From Muribaculaceae bacterium (GTDB taxonomy: Bacteria; Bacteroidota; Bacteroidia; Bacteroidales; Muribaculaceae), in assembly GCA_009775125.1 (NCBI GenBank), contig VSPD01000002.1:1-64000 (forward strand): a stretch of 64,000 nt of DNA, read 5' to 3'. A program made the translations under genes and the position numbers. The notes below the pieces were generated by a model. It saw nothing but the letters and a program-made list of their open reading frames with translations, made no database searches and was not told the origin of the DNA. Position 1 is the stretch's first letter; every line of letters begins with the position of its first letter. Shown piece after piece: positions 24,516 through 32,868 of this stretch.

Positions 24516-26936
24516 ATGAATATATTCAGAAAGTTATTATCCATAATTATAGTGTCGGCATGCGCTACAAACGCCTATGCCGCCGTTAAGATTCACGGCA
24601 AGGTGACCGAAGACAACAACGAGCCGCTTGAATTTGTCACTGTCCGTATCGCGGGCACGGCCATAGGCGCGACATCGGGGCTTGACGGCACATATGTGCT
24701 GTCGGCTCCGGAGGCTGATACGATTCGCGTAGTTTTCACTTGCATAGGCTACGAAGAAGCGACCCGCAGGCTCATTAAGCCCGCAGGCGATGTCACGCTT
24801 AATGTGAAGATGACGTCTAAAACTTTTTCGCTCGGCGATGTGGAGGTGACAGAGTTCCGCAAGCAGACCGGCTCCATGCAGGAAATCAACACCGACAATT
24901 ACCGTCTTGCTCCGGATGTGTCCGGAGGCTCGGTGGAGTCGATGCTCACCACAATGGCAGGCGTCACCTCCGGCAACGAGATGTCGTCGCAATACTCGGT
25001 GCGAGGCGGGTCGTATGACGAAAACAGCGTATATATAAATGGTATAGAGGTATATCGCCCGCAGCTCATCAGCTCCGGCCAACAGGAAGGGTTGAGCATC
25101 ATCAATCCCGACATGGTGGGCTCGGTCAATTTCTCCACGGGTGGCTTTTCTCCGCAGTATGCCGACAAGATGTCGTCGGCGCTCGACATCACCTACCGGC
25201 AGCCCGAAGCGTTTGAAGGTTCGCTCGGCGCGTCGCTCATGGGCGGCAATCTTGCCATAGGTACAAGTTCCAAGCGTTTTACACAGCTCCACGGCGTGCG
25301 ATACAAGAGCAACGCGTCGCTGCTTTCGTCGATGGAGGACAAAGGTGAATACGACCCACGCTATTTCGACTATCAGACAGCGATGACGCTGAAAATCTCG
25401 CCGAAATTCACGGCATCGGTTCTTGGAAACATTGCAATCAATAATTACAAATTCATCCCGGCAAGCCGCTCTACAAATTTCGGCACAAGCACCGACGCCA
25501 AGCAATTCAAGGTGTATTTCGACGGACAGGAGAAGGACCGTTTCGAAACTTTCTTCGGCGCCCTTACCCTCGATTACCGATTCAACAAATCGTCGAGCCT
25601 GTCGCTTTTGACTTCCGGCTATCTCACCAACGAACTTGTGGCTTATGATATTTCCGGGGAATATTGGCTTGACCAGGCCGGAACCACCGGCGGAGGAAGC
25701 GGCGGCGCCATTGGCGGAGAACTCGGGGTGGGTCGCTATCACGAACATGCCCGCAACCGCCTGAAAGCGTCGGTATTCTCCGTAGGGCTGCGCGGAACCA
25801 CCGGCCTTAACCGCCACAGCCTTGCCTATGGCGTCGACTTCAAGCATGAAACCATACACGACCGTGCGCGCGAATGGGAGGTGCGCGACTCCGCCGGATA
25901 CTCGTTGCCTGTCGACCTGGGCGCACTGAAAGTGATTTACAACCTCGACTCGCGTCACAACCTGTCGTCAAACCGCTTTTCGGCTTATGTTCAGGACACA
26001 TATCGTCTGTCGACATCGGCCGGCTACCTTAATATAACCGGCGGCATACGGTTTTCTTATTGGGACTACAACAAGGAAACGCTCGTAAGCCCGAGAGTGA
26101 ATCTCGGATTCGTCCCCGATGCCGCGCCGCGTTGGGCGTTCCGCTTTGCCACGGGCCTCTACTATCAGTCGCCATTTTATAAAGAATACCGCATGCCAGT
26201 GGTGGATGAGAACGGCAACACCCGGATAGTGCTCAATTCCGATATCAAATCGCAACGGTCGTTCCAGTTCATAGCCGGTGCCGACTATACTTTCCGGGCC
26301 TTTGGCCGTCCGTTCAAGCTCACCGGCGAGGCATATTACAAGATTCTCGGCAACTTGATTCCTTACGAGGTGGAGAACCTTAAAGTGGTATATTCCGGCG
26401 TGAACTCGTCGAAAGGATTCGCCGCCGGGCTTGACTTTAAACTGTTCGGGCAGTTTGTCCCCGGCTCCGATTCCTGGATCAGTTTCTCGCTCATGAAAAC
26501 TCAGGAAGACCTCAACGGCGTAAAAGTGCCGCGCCCCACCGACCGCCGCTATGCTTTCGCGCTTTATTTCACCGACTACTTTCCGAAATTTCCAAAATTG
26601 AAATTTTCTTTGCGCGGAATCCTTTCCGACGGACTGCCCACCACGGCTCCGCGCTCCGGCCGCGACGAAGGCTATTTCCGTGCGCCGGCCTACAAGCGCG
26701 TCGACATCGGCGTGTCTTATGCGTTGCTTTCGCCCGTGGAAGAAGGCGCCGCTCCGCGTACCGGTTTTCTCCGTCATTTCAAAAGCATATGGCTCGGACT
26801 CGACTGCTTCAACCTGCTCGACATCTCCAACGTAAGTTCGTATTATTGGGTTACCGATGTCAACAATATCCAGTACGCAGTTCCCAACTATCTGACACGC
26901 CGACAACTGAACGTGCGTCTTACCATCGATTTTTAA
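24516..26936 (+). CDS. TonB-dependent outer-membrane receptor with carboxypeptidase-like N-domain
   Basis: This is an 806-residue outer-membrane transporter. A signal peptide (about 1-22, ending TNAYA) is followed by a CarboxypepD_reg-like beta-sandwich (KIHGKVTEDNNEPLEFVTVRI split over about 25-105), a plug domain with YSVRGGSYDENSVYINGIEV, and a 22-strand type beta-barrel ending in an aromatic residue (VRLTIDF). The start at 24516 gives a proper signal peptide; an upstream ATG at 24456 does not. There is no SusD partner, so the substrate could be an iron chelate, vitamin or peptide rather than a glycan. It is divergent from thrS. Confidence 0.88.
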   Translation: MNIFRKLLSIIIVSACATNAYAAVKIHGKVTEDNNEPLEFVTVRIAGTAIGATSGLDGTYVLSAPEADTIRVVFTCIGYEEATRRLIKPAGDVTLNVKMTSKTFSLGDVEVTEFRKQTGSMQEINTDNYRLAPDVSGGSVESMLTTMAGVTSGNEMSSQYSVRGGSYDENSVYINGIEVYRPQLISSGQQEGLSIINPDMVGSVNFSTGGFSPQYADKMSSALDITYRQPEAFEGSLGASLMGGNLAIGTSSKRFTQLHGVRYKSNASLLSSMEDKGEYDPRYFDYQTAMTLKISPKFTASVLGNIAINNYKFIPASRSTNFGTSTDAKQFKVYFDGQEKDRFETFFGALTLDYRFNKSSSLSLLTSGYLTNELVAYDISGEYWLDQAGTTGGGSGGAIGGELGVGRYHEHARNRLKASVFSVGLRGTTGLNRHSLAYGVDFKHETIHDRAREWEVRDSAGYSLPVDLGALKVIYNLDSRHNLSSNRFSAYVQDTYRLSTSAGYLNITGGIRFSYWDYNKETLVSPRVNLGFVPDAAPRWAFRFATGLYYQSPFYKEYRMPVVDENGNTRIVLNSDIKSQRSFQFIAGADYTFRAFGRPFKLTGEAYYKILGNLIPYEVENLKVVYSGVNSSKGFAAGLDFKLFGQFVPGSDSWISFSLMKTQEDLNGVKVPRPTDRRYAFALYFTDYFPKFPKLKFSLRGILSDGLPTTAPRSGRDEGYFRAPAYKRVDIGVSYALLSPVEEGAAPRTGFLRHFKSIWLGLDCFNLLDISNVSSYYWVTDVNNIQYAVPNYLTRRQLNVRLTIDF

Positions 26937-26943
26937 CATTTTT

Positions 26944-26974
26944 TTGCGCGGAGACATTTTTTTACATATCTTTG
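26944..26974 (+). promoter_or_regulatory. Promoter of the kdsD-like gene
   Basis: TTG (26944-26946) and TATCTTTG (26967-26974) are separated by 20 bp. The start codon follows 25 bp later. Confidence 0.65.
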
Positions 26975-26999
26975 CAAAAAATATTACGCACGAAACAAG

Positions 27000-27605
27000 A
27001 TGGATTTCGACATAAAAGATATTATGCGCTCTATTCTTGAGCGAGAAAGCAAGGCTATACTTGATATTCCCGTAACCGACGATTACGAAAAAGCCGTCGG
27101 CCTGATTGTTGAACACGTGAAAGGTCGCGGAGGCAAACTCGTGGCATCCGGAATGGGCAAGGCCGGCCAGATTGCCATGAATATAGCCACGACCTTTGCA
27201 TCTACCGGCATCCCGGCAGTATCGCTGCACCCCTCCGAGGCCCAGCATGGCGACTTGGGTATTCTTCAGCCTGACGATGTGATGCTTCTTATCTCCAATT
27301 CCGGTAAGACCCGGGAGATAGTCGAGCTGGTGGAACTGACCCGCGGGCTGTATCCGCAGATTCCATTCATCGTTATCACCGGCAATGCCGAAAGCCCGCT
27401 GGCGGCCCTTGCCGATGTCACCCTGTTTACAGGCGGCGCTCCGGAAGTGTGTCCGCTTGGGCTTACCCCCACCACGTCGACCACAATGATGACCGTGATA
27501 GGCGACATATTGGTGGTGTCTACGATGAAAGCGACCGGATTCACCCGCAACGAATATGCAAAGCGGCACCACGGCGGCTATCTCGGCGTGCAGGCCCGCA
27601 AATAA
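27000..27605 (+). CDS. kdsD: SIS-domain D-arabinose-5-phosphate isomerase, CBS-less
   Basis: This is a sugar isomerase of the KdsD/KpsF/GutQ family that would convert ribulose-5-phosphate to arabinose-5-phosphate, the first step of Kdo synthesis for lipopolysaccharide. Family motifs are SGMGKAGQIA, LHPSEAQHGDLG, ISNSGKTREIVEL and a terminal HHGGYLG. It has 201 residues and stops after the SIS domain: the paired CBS domains of the 320-residue E. coli form are absent. SIS-only isomerases are known in Bacteroidetes. kdsB, which uses the Kdo product, lies elsewhere in this window. The gene has its own promoter. Confidence 0.85.
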   Translation: MDFDIKDIMRSILERESKAILDIPVTDDYEKAVGLIVEHVKGRGGKLVASGMGKAGQIAMNIATTFASTGIPAVSLHPSEAQHGDLGILQPDDVMLLISNSGKTREIVELVELTRGLYPQIPFIVITGNAESPLAALADVTLFTGGAPEVCPLGLTPTTSTTMMTVIGDILVVSTMKATGFTRNEYAKRHHGGYLGVQARK

Positions 27606-27625
27606 GCACACAGTTATTTAATAAT

Positions 27626-27646
27626 GGACGCACGGCTCGTGCGCCC
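27626..27646. repeat. Short hairpin repeat, family B (copy 3)
   Basis: GGACGCACGGCTCGTGCGCC forms a small hairpin (GCACG at 27630-27634 with CGTGC at 27638-27642). It shares the CACGGCTCGTGC core with both arms of the inverted repeat at 20538 and 20850. It sits in the 58-bp gap between kdsD and ribH. Confidence 0.55.
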
Positions 27647-27663
27647 CTACATTCTAAACAAAT

Positions 27664-28143
27664 ATGTCACAATATATTGCAAAAGACAACGTGCCTTCGG
27701 GCAAAGGCGTGCGTATAGCCATAGTCACCACAGAGTGGAACGATAATATTACAGGTCGGCTCACCGAGTCGGCCGTGGCCACATTAAAGAAGCACGGGGT
27801 GGGGGATAATGATTGCCCCGTTTTCACCGTCCCCGGTGCAGTTGAACTTACATTCGCCGCCTCGCAGCTTATCGAGGCCGAACTTTTCGATGCCATAATC
27901 GTATTCGGCTGCGTGATTCGCGGCGGCACACCGCATTTCGACTACGTGTGCCAGAGCGTGACGCAAGGCATCACCACACTCAACGGCGACTGCGACATCC
28001 CCGTGGTGTTCGGAGTCCTCACCGTCAACAACCTTCAGGAAGCCCTCGACCGCGCCGGCGGCCCTCATGGCGACAAAGGCGCCGAATGTGCCGAATGCGC
28101 CCTGAAAATGGTCGCCTTCAACAAGCAAGTCGAAGCCCTTTAA
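27664..28143 (+). CDS. ribH: 6,7-dimethyl-8-ribityllumazine synthase
   Basis: This enzyme condenses a pyrimidine and dihydroxybutanone phosphate in the penultimate step of riboflavin synthesis, usually in an icosahedral or pentameric assembly. The 159-residue protein has the substrate-binding motif PGAVELTFAA, GCVIRGGTPHFDYVC with the catalytic His, and FGVLTVNNLQEALDRAG. No FMN riboswitch is visible upstream; the short gap instead holds a family B repeat. It is followed by a truncated family A repeat and a bidirectional terminator. Confidence 0.95.
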   Translation: MSQYIAKDNVPSGKGVRIAIVTTEWNDNITGRLTESAVATLKKHGVGDNDCPVFTVPGAVELTFAASQLIEAELFDAIIVFGCVIRGGTPHFDYVCQSVTQGITTLNGDCDIPVVFGVLTVNNLQEALDRAGGPHGDKGAECAECALKMVAFNKQVEAL

Positions 28144-28146
28144 AAT

Positions 28147-28172
28147 GCAGGAATACAATCCTCCGGATTGTG
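28147..28172. repeat. Truncated copy of dispersed hairpin repeat, family A (copy 2)
   Basis: This matches the left arm of the copy at 42990 (from GCAGGAA to CCGGATTGTG) with one change (ATAC for ACAC). The right arm is missing: a different terminator hairpin follows. It lies between the convergent genes ribH and the MATE pump. Confidence 0.7.
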
Positions 28173-28187
28173 GCCATACACTACATT

Positions 28188-28214
28188 AAAGGAGGCTGCG
28201 CCGCAGCCTCCTTT
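28188..28214. terminator. Bidirectional terminator between ribH and the MATE gene
   Basis: A perfect 12-bp stem (28188-28199 with 28203-28214) with a 3-nt loop, flanked by AAA and TTT. It touches the stop codon of the MATE gene at 28216. Confidence 0.8.
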
Positions 28215-28215
28215 A

Positions 28216-29580
28216 TTATTTCGCCATATGTGCCGTAAGTGTTGGCCCAGTGATGAAATAGCGGGCGAGTATGATGGCGAAAGTGAGCGACTCCGAGACG
28301 GGCATCGCAAGCCAGATGCCGGGGGTGCCGCATAACTTGGGCAGAAGCAAGAATGACGGGATGAGGAGCACGGCCCCGCGCAGCAGGGCATAGACTGTGG
28401 CTATTGAGATTCGCTCCACGCTTTGATAGTATCCGATAGCCGTGAGGTTGAGTATGAAAAATGTGTAGCCGATAGCAAAGCAGGGCAGCCCGCTCGAGGC
28501 TATTACCGCCGTTGGATCCTCAGGCGAGAGAAAAAGCGACACAAGCGCATCAGGGAAAATAACAAACGCGGAGGTTACGATAAGCCCGGCGGCCACAGCC
28601 GTGCAGATGGCTATGCGTTGCACGCCTATCGAGCGGTCGGGGCTTTTTGTCATATTGTAGCTGATAATAGGCTGGGCCGACTGCGCGATGGCGCCGCCCA
28701 CCATAAACACGAAAGGAAGATAGTAGCAGGCTATGCCGAAAGCGCCGACGCCGTTGTCGCCGAGGTAGTGCATAAACACAAGGTTGCCGGTGTACATAAG
28801 CACGGCCATTGTCAACTCTCCCAGCAAGGCCGATGAGCCAATCTTTGCCTGATAGCCGATGTTGCGCATAGTGAGCGACATGCTTTTCCAAGAAAATTTT
28901 ATTGATTTAAAGCGCAGACGCTTTGCATAACGGCTCATGTATATCAGCACAATCACACCGCCGATTCCCACGCTGATGCTCGAAGCCACGGCCGCTCCGA
29001 ATACGCCCATGCCGAGCGGATAAAGGAACAGCCAGTCGAGCACGATATTGGCGATTGAGCCGATAACGTTGCACCACATGGCCAGTTTGGGCGCTCCATC
29101 GAGGCGAATCACAAACAGGCCTATCATGCCGATTAATTGCAACAGGCAGCCGGGAATCCATCCGATGAGATAATCTACCACATATGGCTCGAGAGTCTCG
29201 GACGCTCCGAGAGCTTTTGCGGTAAAACCGGGGAATGTAAGTATCAACACGCTTATCACTGCTGTCACGACCGAAGCAAAAACGACAGCCTGTGTCACAT
29301 TTATGCGGGCCGCCTTTTCATTATCCTTTGACAGATGCACCGATGCCACGACCGAACTGCCGACACCTATCATCAGTCCGAAGCCGGTAAAAATCATCGA
29401 CAGCGGAACACAGATATTAATACCGCCAATGCCGATGCTGCCCACGGCGTGGCCTACAAATATACCGTCGATGGCTATCATTGCCGACACCGACAACATT
29501 CCGAGCAAAGTGGGAATAAACATCCGGCGGAAAAGGACCGAAACCTTGTCTTTGCCGAAATCAATTGAATCACGATTCAT
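28216..29580 (-). CDS. MATE family efflux transporter
   Basis: This is an integral inner-membrane protein of 454 residues with about 12 hydrophobic helices in two related halves, the layout of multidrug and toxin extrusion (MATE) pumps. Segments such as AIDGIFVGHAVGSIGIGGINI in the first half and MVGGAIAQSAQPIISYNMTK in the second are typical of the DinF/NorM-like branch found in Bacteroidetes. It exports cationic drugs or metabolites in exchange for Na+ or H+; the substrate is unknown. The start at 29580 (MNRDSIDFGKD) is preferred because the promoter -7 element overlaps the upstream ATG at 29607. Confidence 0.87.
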   Translation of the reverse strand: MNRDSIDFGKDKVSVLFRRMFIPTLLGMLSVSAMIAIDGIFVGHAVGSIGIGGINICVPLSMIFTGFGLMIGVGSSVVASVHLSKDNEKAARINVTQAVVFASVVTAVISVLILTFPGFTAKALGASETLEPYVVDYLIGWIPGCLLQLIGMIGLFVIRLDGAPKLAMWCNVIGSIANIVLDWLFLYPLGMGVFGAAVASSISVGIGGVIVLIYMSRYAKRLRFKSIKFSWKSMSLTMRNIGYQAKIGSSALLGELTMAVLMYTGNLVFMHYLGDNGVGAFGIACYYLPFVFMVGGAIAQSAQPIISYNMTKSPDRSIGVQRIAICTAVAAGLIVTSAFVIFPDALVSLFLSPEDPTAVIASSGLPCFAIGYTFFILNLTAIGYYQSVERISIATVYALLRGAVLLIPSFLLLPKLCGTPGIWLAMPVSESLTFAIILARYFITGPTLTAHMAK

Positions 29581-29604
29581 ATTCCTATTATTCTTTTGGG
29601 AGTG

Positions 29605-29634
29605 CAAAGGTACGAATTTTTACAGCCACGCCAA
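29605..29634 (-). promoter_or_regulatory. Promoter of the MATE gene
   Basis: On the minus strand TTG (29632-29634) and TACCTTTG (29605-29612) are 19 bp apart. The start site would lie just upstream of the ATG at 29580. Confidence 0.6.
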
Positions 29635-29721
29635 AAGCCAAGGAGCCGGAGAAAACCGGCATTTTGCCCATAAGGAACAATAAAGTGGTGGATAAGACGA
29701 ATTTTATAGCATTATTTTATG

Positions 29722-29729
29722 TACTTTTG
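29722..29729 (+). promoter_or_regulatory. Candidate -7 element for the Omp85-like gene
   Basis: TACTTTTG matches TAnnTTTG, 39 bp before the start codon. No TTG lies at the usual distance upstream. Confidence 0.4.
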
Positions 29730-29768
29730 CAAGTGATTTATGATTCACGTTTTAAACAACTCTTTTTA

Positions 29769-30911
29769 ATGACCATACGCACCAGGGCTTTATTGCTGTT
29801 TACAACCATATCTTTTGGCATTATGGCAACTCATGCCCGGGCTCCGGAAGACAGCGTTGTGCATAATAAGAATTTGATAACCAAAATTCTCGACTATTTC
29901 AGCAATGCCAACAAGCCAAAATCCGACAAGGCCTTTGACATAAGTTTCATCGGAGGTCCGCATTATTCGGCAGATGCCGGATTCGGGCTGGGACTGATGG
30001 GTATGGGCATATACAACGGCAATGACTCGTTGATACCTCCGTCGTCGGTATCCATATACACCGACGTCACGACCAACTTGTGGCTGAAAGTGGGCGTGGA
30101 AGGCACGCACATATTCAGGGGAGACGCGTCGCGTCTGAATTACGATGTCAACTTCCAGTCCATACACACTCAATTCTGGGGCATAGGCTACGACGACGCC
30201 TCAAACAATGCCAACGAGTCGGATTACAAATATCTGAAATCGGAAATACTCGCCGACTGGACCGTAAGGGTGGGGAAGAATGTATATATGGGCCCATTGG
30301 CTCAATTTGACTATATTCATGGCCGGGATTTCGATAAACCGTGGCTGTGGCGCGACGAGCCTACCCGCACGTTCAACCTCGGTGTCGGCTTTTGCATGCG
30401 CCTCGACACGCGCGATTTCCTTACCAATGCCTTCCGCGGCATTTATCTTGATGTGACGCAAAGATTCAACCCGCGGTTTCTGGGCAATAAGCAGGCTTTT
30501 TCAATGACCGAGGTTACAGCCGCAAGCTACAATCCGGCATGGAAGGGCGCCACGATAGCCACTCGCATTCACGGACGTGCCATGTATGGAAATGTGCCGT
30601 GGGGATTGCTGTCGACAATAGGGGGCGCAAATACCATGCGCGGATATTTCGAAGGGCGCTACCGCGACAAGTGCGAGCTCGATGCCACGGTGGAGCTGCG
30701 CCAGCACGTATGGCGGCGAAACGGGTTTGTGGTATGGCTGGGAGCGGGAACTGTTTTCCCCGCTTTCGACAAGCTGCGCTGGCGCTGCGTATTGCCGAAC
30801 TATGGCATAGGTTATCGGTGGGAATTCAAGCAACGTGTAAATGTGCGTCTTGATCTCGGTTTTGGCAAACATTCTCCCGGCTTTGTGTTCAGTATCAACG
30901 AAGCCTTCTAA
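29769..30911 (+). CDS. BamA/TamA (Omp85) family outer-membrane barrel protein
   Basis: This 380-residue protein has an N-terminal signal peptide (RTRALLLFTTISFG to about residue 22) and a beta-barrel with alternating hydrophobic strands. The segment GGANTMRGYFEGRYRDK contains the RGY motif of the Omp85 L6 loop, and the C-terminus ends in Phe, as is common for barrels. POTRA domains are not evident, so this is a short barrel-only member, a form common in Bacteroidetes and distinct from the essential BamA. Its role could be lipid or protein passage. The eptA-like gene starts 10 bp after its stop, so the two probably form an operon. The start at 29769 gives the signal peptide; the longer upstream reading is not credible. 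Confidence 0.75.
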   Translation: MTIRTRALLLFTTISFGIMATHARAPEDSVVHNKNLITKILDYFSNANKPKSDKAFDISFIGGPHYSADAGFGLGLMGMGIYNGNDSLIPPSSVSIYTDVTTNLWLKVGVEGTHIFRGDASRLNYDVNFQSIHTQFWGIGYDDASNNANESDYKYLKSEILADWTVRVGKNVYMGPLAQFDYIHGRDFDKPWLWRDEPTRTFNLGVGFCMRLDTRDFLTNAFRGIYLDVTQRFNPRFLGNKQAFSMTEVTAASYNPAWKGATIATRIHGRAMYGNVPWGLLSTIGGANTMRGYFEGRYRDKCELDATVELRQHVWRRNGFVVWLGAGTVFPAFDKLRWRCVLPNYGIGYRWEFKQRVNVRLDLGFGKHSPGFVFSINEAF

Positions 30912-30921
30912 AAAAATTAAA

Positions 30922-32598
30922 ATGAAAAAATATTCATATCTGCTGATCTGGCTTGTGCCTGTCGTGTTGATTGTGGCAAATATCGCACTGGCTTTTACAG
31001 AAACCGACCCGCTTCTTGCCAAATTTACCAACATAATATTGCCCTTTGGAATATACCTTTTTTTGATGGGGTTTTGGAAACGTACCGGCATTGCCGCATT
31101 GCTGTCGTTGCCGTTTATGATTTATTCAGCGTTTCAGATTGTACTGTTGTTCCTTTATGGCGAAAGGATAATAGCCGTGGACATGTTTCTGAATGTGGCC
31201 ACTACCAATTTTACCGAAGCGACAGAACTGCTCGCCAACCTTGTCTCGGCCATTGTGACAGTTTGCCTCCTTTACCTTCCGACTTTGGTGTGGGGCGGAA
31301 TTCTTGCGTCGAAAGGCATATGCACCGCCGCCAATCAGCGTCACAAAGCCGTGAAAGCCGGGATTATATCTGCTTTGGCAGGCGCAGGCGCGCTTGTGGC
31401 ATGCTATATCACTGTACCGGGCTATGCCGTGTCGCGCAATCTTTTCCCTATAAATGTAATATCAAACATGTGTGAGGCCATCATGCGGTTTCACGCCACA
31501 AAAAATTATCCGCAAACATCGGCCGGTTTCGTGTTCGATGCACAGTCGACCCGCCCCGACTCATTGCAGGAGATATATGTTATGGTTGTCGGAGAGACGG
31601 CCCGAGCCTGCAATTGGCAACTTGCCGGATATAACCGCCCGACCACGCCTCGTCTTGCCCGTCGCCACGACATAGTATTTTTCAATCGCGTGCTGTCGGA
31701 ATCGAATACGACGCACAAGAGCGTGCCGATGATACTTTCTCCGCTCGACGCGTCGAATTTCGGAGATTCGATATACCATACTAAAAGCATAATCGAGACG
31801 TTTAACGAGGCCGGATATCGCACGGCGTTCATCTCAAATCAGAAACGCAACGGGTCATTTATTGATTTCTTCGGGAACCAGGCCGACGAAACCATCTTTA
31901 TCAACGACGGAAATGACAACGGCGAAAGATTCGACATCGACCTTATTGGCGAAATGGAATCATTTATCTCACGAAATTCCGATGCTCGAAAACTGATGAT
32001 AGTGCTTCATACCTATGGCTCGCATTTCAAATATGAAGGACGCTATCCGGCATCTTCGGCAGTTTTCACTCCCGACAATGCTCTCGACGCCACGGCCTCA
32101 AATCGCCCGACTCTTATCAACGCTTACGACAACACGATAGCCTACACCGATTTGTTTCTCGACAGCCTTGCGTCCTGCCTTGGCGCAACCGGCCGGCCGT
32201 CGGCCTTCGTCTATCTTTCAGACCACGGGGAGGATATTTTCGACGATGAACGCGAACGTTTCCTCCACGCATCGCCAAATCCGACTTATTACCAGATTCA
32301 TGTGCCGATGCTTTTGTGGATGTCGGATAGCCTAAGGGCAATCGAGCCTGAAAAGTTTAATACAGCCGTCGGTCATGCGTCATCAAAAATTTCTTCATCA
32401 AAGTCGGCCTTTAATACATTAATCAATCTTGCCGGCATCACCACTCCGTCATACCGTCCCGCATGGTCTGTAACGGATACCGCTTTTGTTGAGCAGCCGA
32501 GAATTTATCTAAACGACTATAACGAATCTGTCCGGCTTGATGATTCGGGCCTGCGCCGACAGGATTTTGAAATTTTGAATAAAAGCAAGGCCTTATAA
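30922..32598 (+). CDS. EptA-like phosphoethanolamine transferase (sulfatase family)
   Basis: This is an inner-membrane enzyme of the alkaline-phosphatase/sulfatase superfamily. The N-terminus has about five transmembrane helices (to about residue 165), followed by a periplasmic catalytic domain with VVGETARACNWQLAGYNRPT, whose nucleophile is the Thr in GETAR, and YLSDHGEDIFDD with the metal ligands. Family members add phosphoethanolamine to lipid A or core sugars, often raising resistance to cationic peptides. The 558-residue length is normal. It is the second gene after the Omp85-like gene. The exact acceptor is not determinable here. Confidence 0.87.
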   Translation: MKKYSYLLIWLVPVVLIVANIALAFTETDPLLAKFTNIILPFGIYLFLMGFWKRTGIAALLSLPFMIYSAFQIVLLFLYGERIIAVDMFLNVATTNFTEATELLANLVSAIVTVCLLYLPTLVWGGILASKGICTAANQRHKAVKAGIISALAGAGALVACYITVPGYAVSRNLFPINVISNMCEAIMRFHATKNYPQTSAGFVFDAQSTRPDSLQEIYVMVVGETARACNWQLAGYNRPTTPRLARRHDIVFFNRVLSESNTTHKSVPMILSPLDASNFGDSIYHTKSIIETFNEAGYRTAFISNQKRNGSFIDFFGNQADETIFINDGNDNGERFDIDLIGEMESFISRNSDARKLMIVLHTYGSHFKYEGRYPASSAVFTPDNALDATASNRPTLINAYDNTIAYTDLFLDSLASCLGATGRPSAFVYLSDHGEDIFDDERERFLHASPNPTYYQIHVPMLLWMSDSLRAIEPEKFNTAVGHASSKISSSKSAFNTLINLAGITTPSYRPAWSVTDTAFVEQPRIYLNDYNESVRLDDSGLRRQDFEILNKSKAL

Positions 32599-32727
32599 GT
32601 GTGGGGTTATTTCATTTGTCAATGTTGATAAATTATTTTTAGAATAAAGTTGTCCAAAACCAACATATAATATATTAATATTCAGCAATATAAGATTTTT
32701 GCAAGAAGCAAAAGTTTTCCAAAATAG

Positions 32728-32757
32728 AAAATCGCGGATAAATTTCTGCGATTTTTT
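32728..32757 (+). terminator. Intrinsic terminator after the eptA-like gene
   Basis: An 8-bp stem AAAATCGC (32728-32735) with GCGATTTT (32748-32755) and a 12-nt loop, followed by a T-rich run. It lies about 130 bp after the stop codon, so either a long 3' tail exists or an additional site is closer. Confidence 0.6.
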
Positions 32758-32782
32758 ATTTTTTTATTTCGAATATTTGCCA

Positions 32783-32790
32783 TAACTTTG
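32783..32790 (+). promoter_or_regulatory. Candidate -7 element for nrdD
   Basis: TAACTTTG matches TAnnTTTG and would give a leader of about 70 nt. The -33 side is A/T homopolymer without a TTG. The surrounding intergenic region (32599-32868) holds this element, the preceding terminator and otherwise only AT-rich sequence. Confidence 0.4.
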
Positions 32791-32868
32791 CGGAAGTTTC
32801 GGTTTGACAAAATCGACCTCAATAACCATAATTTATAACCTCAAAAACATAAATTCCTTATATATAAA

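Noticed and set aside
25968..27611. A 547-codon minus-strand frame spanning the end of the TonB receptor gene and the kdsD-like gene
   Set aside because: It runs antisense across two well-supported genes and their promoter; the translation is cysteine- and histidine-rich noise.
32599..32868. Possible NrdR boxes before nrdD
   Set aside because: AT-rich runs such as CATATAATATATT were noted, but no pair matching the NrdR consensus at the right spacing was found.
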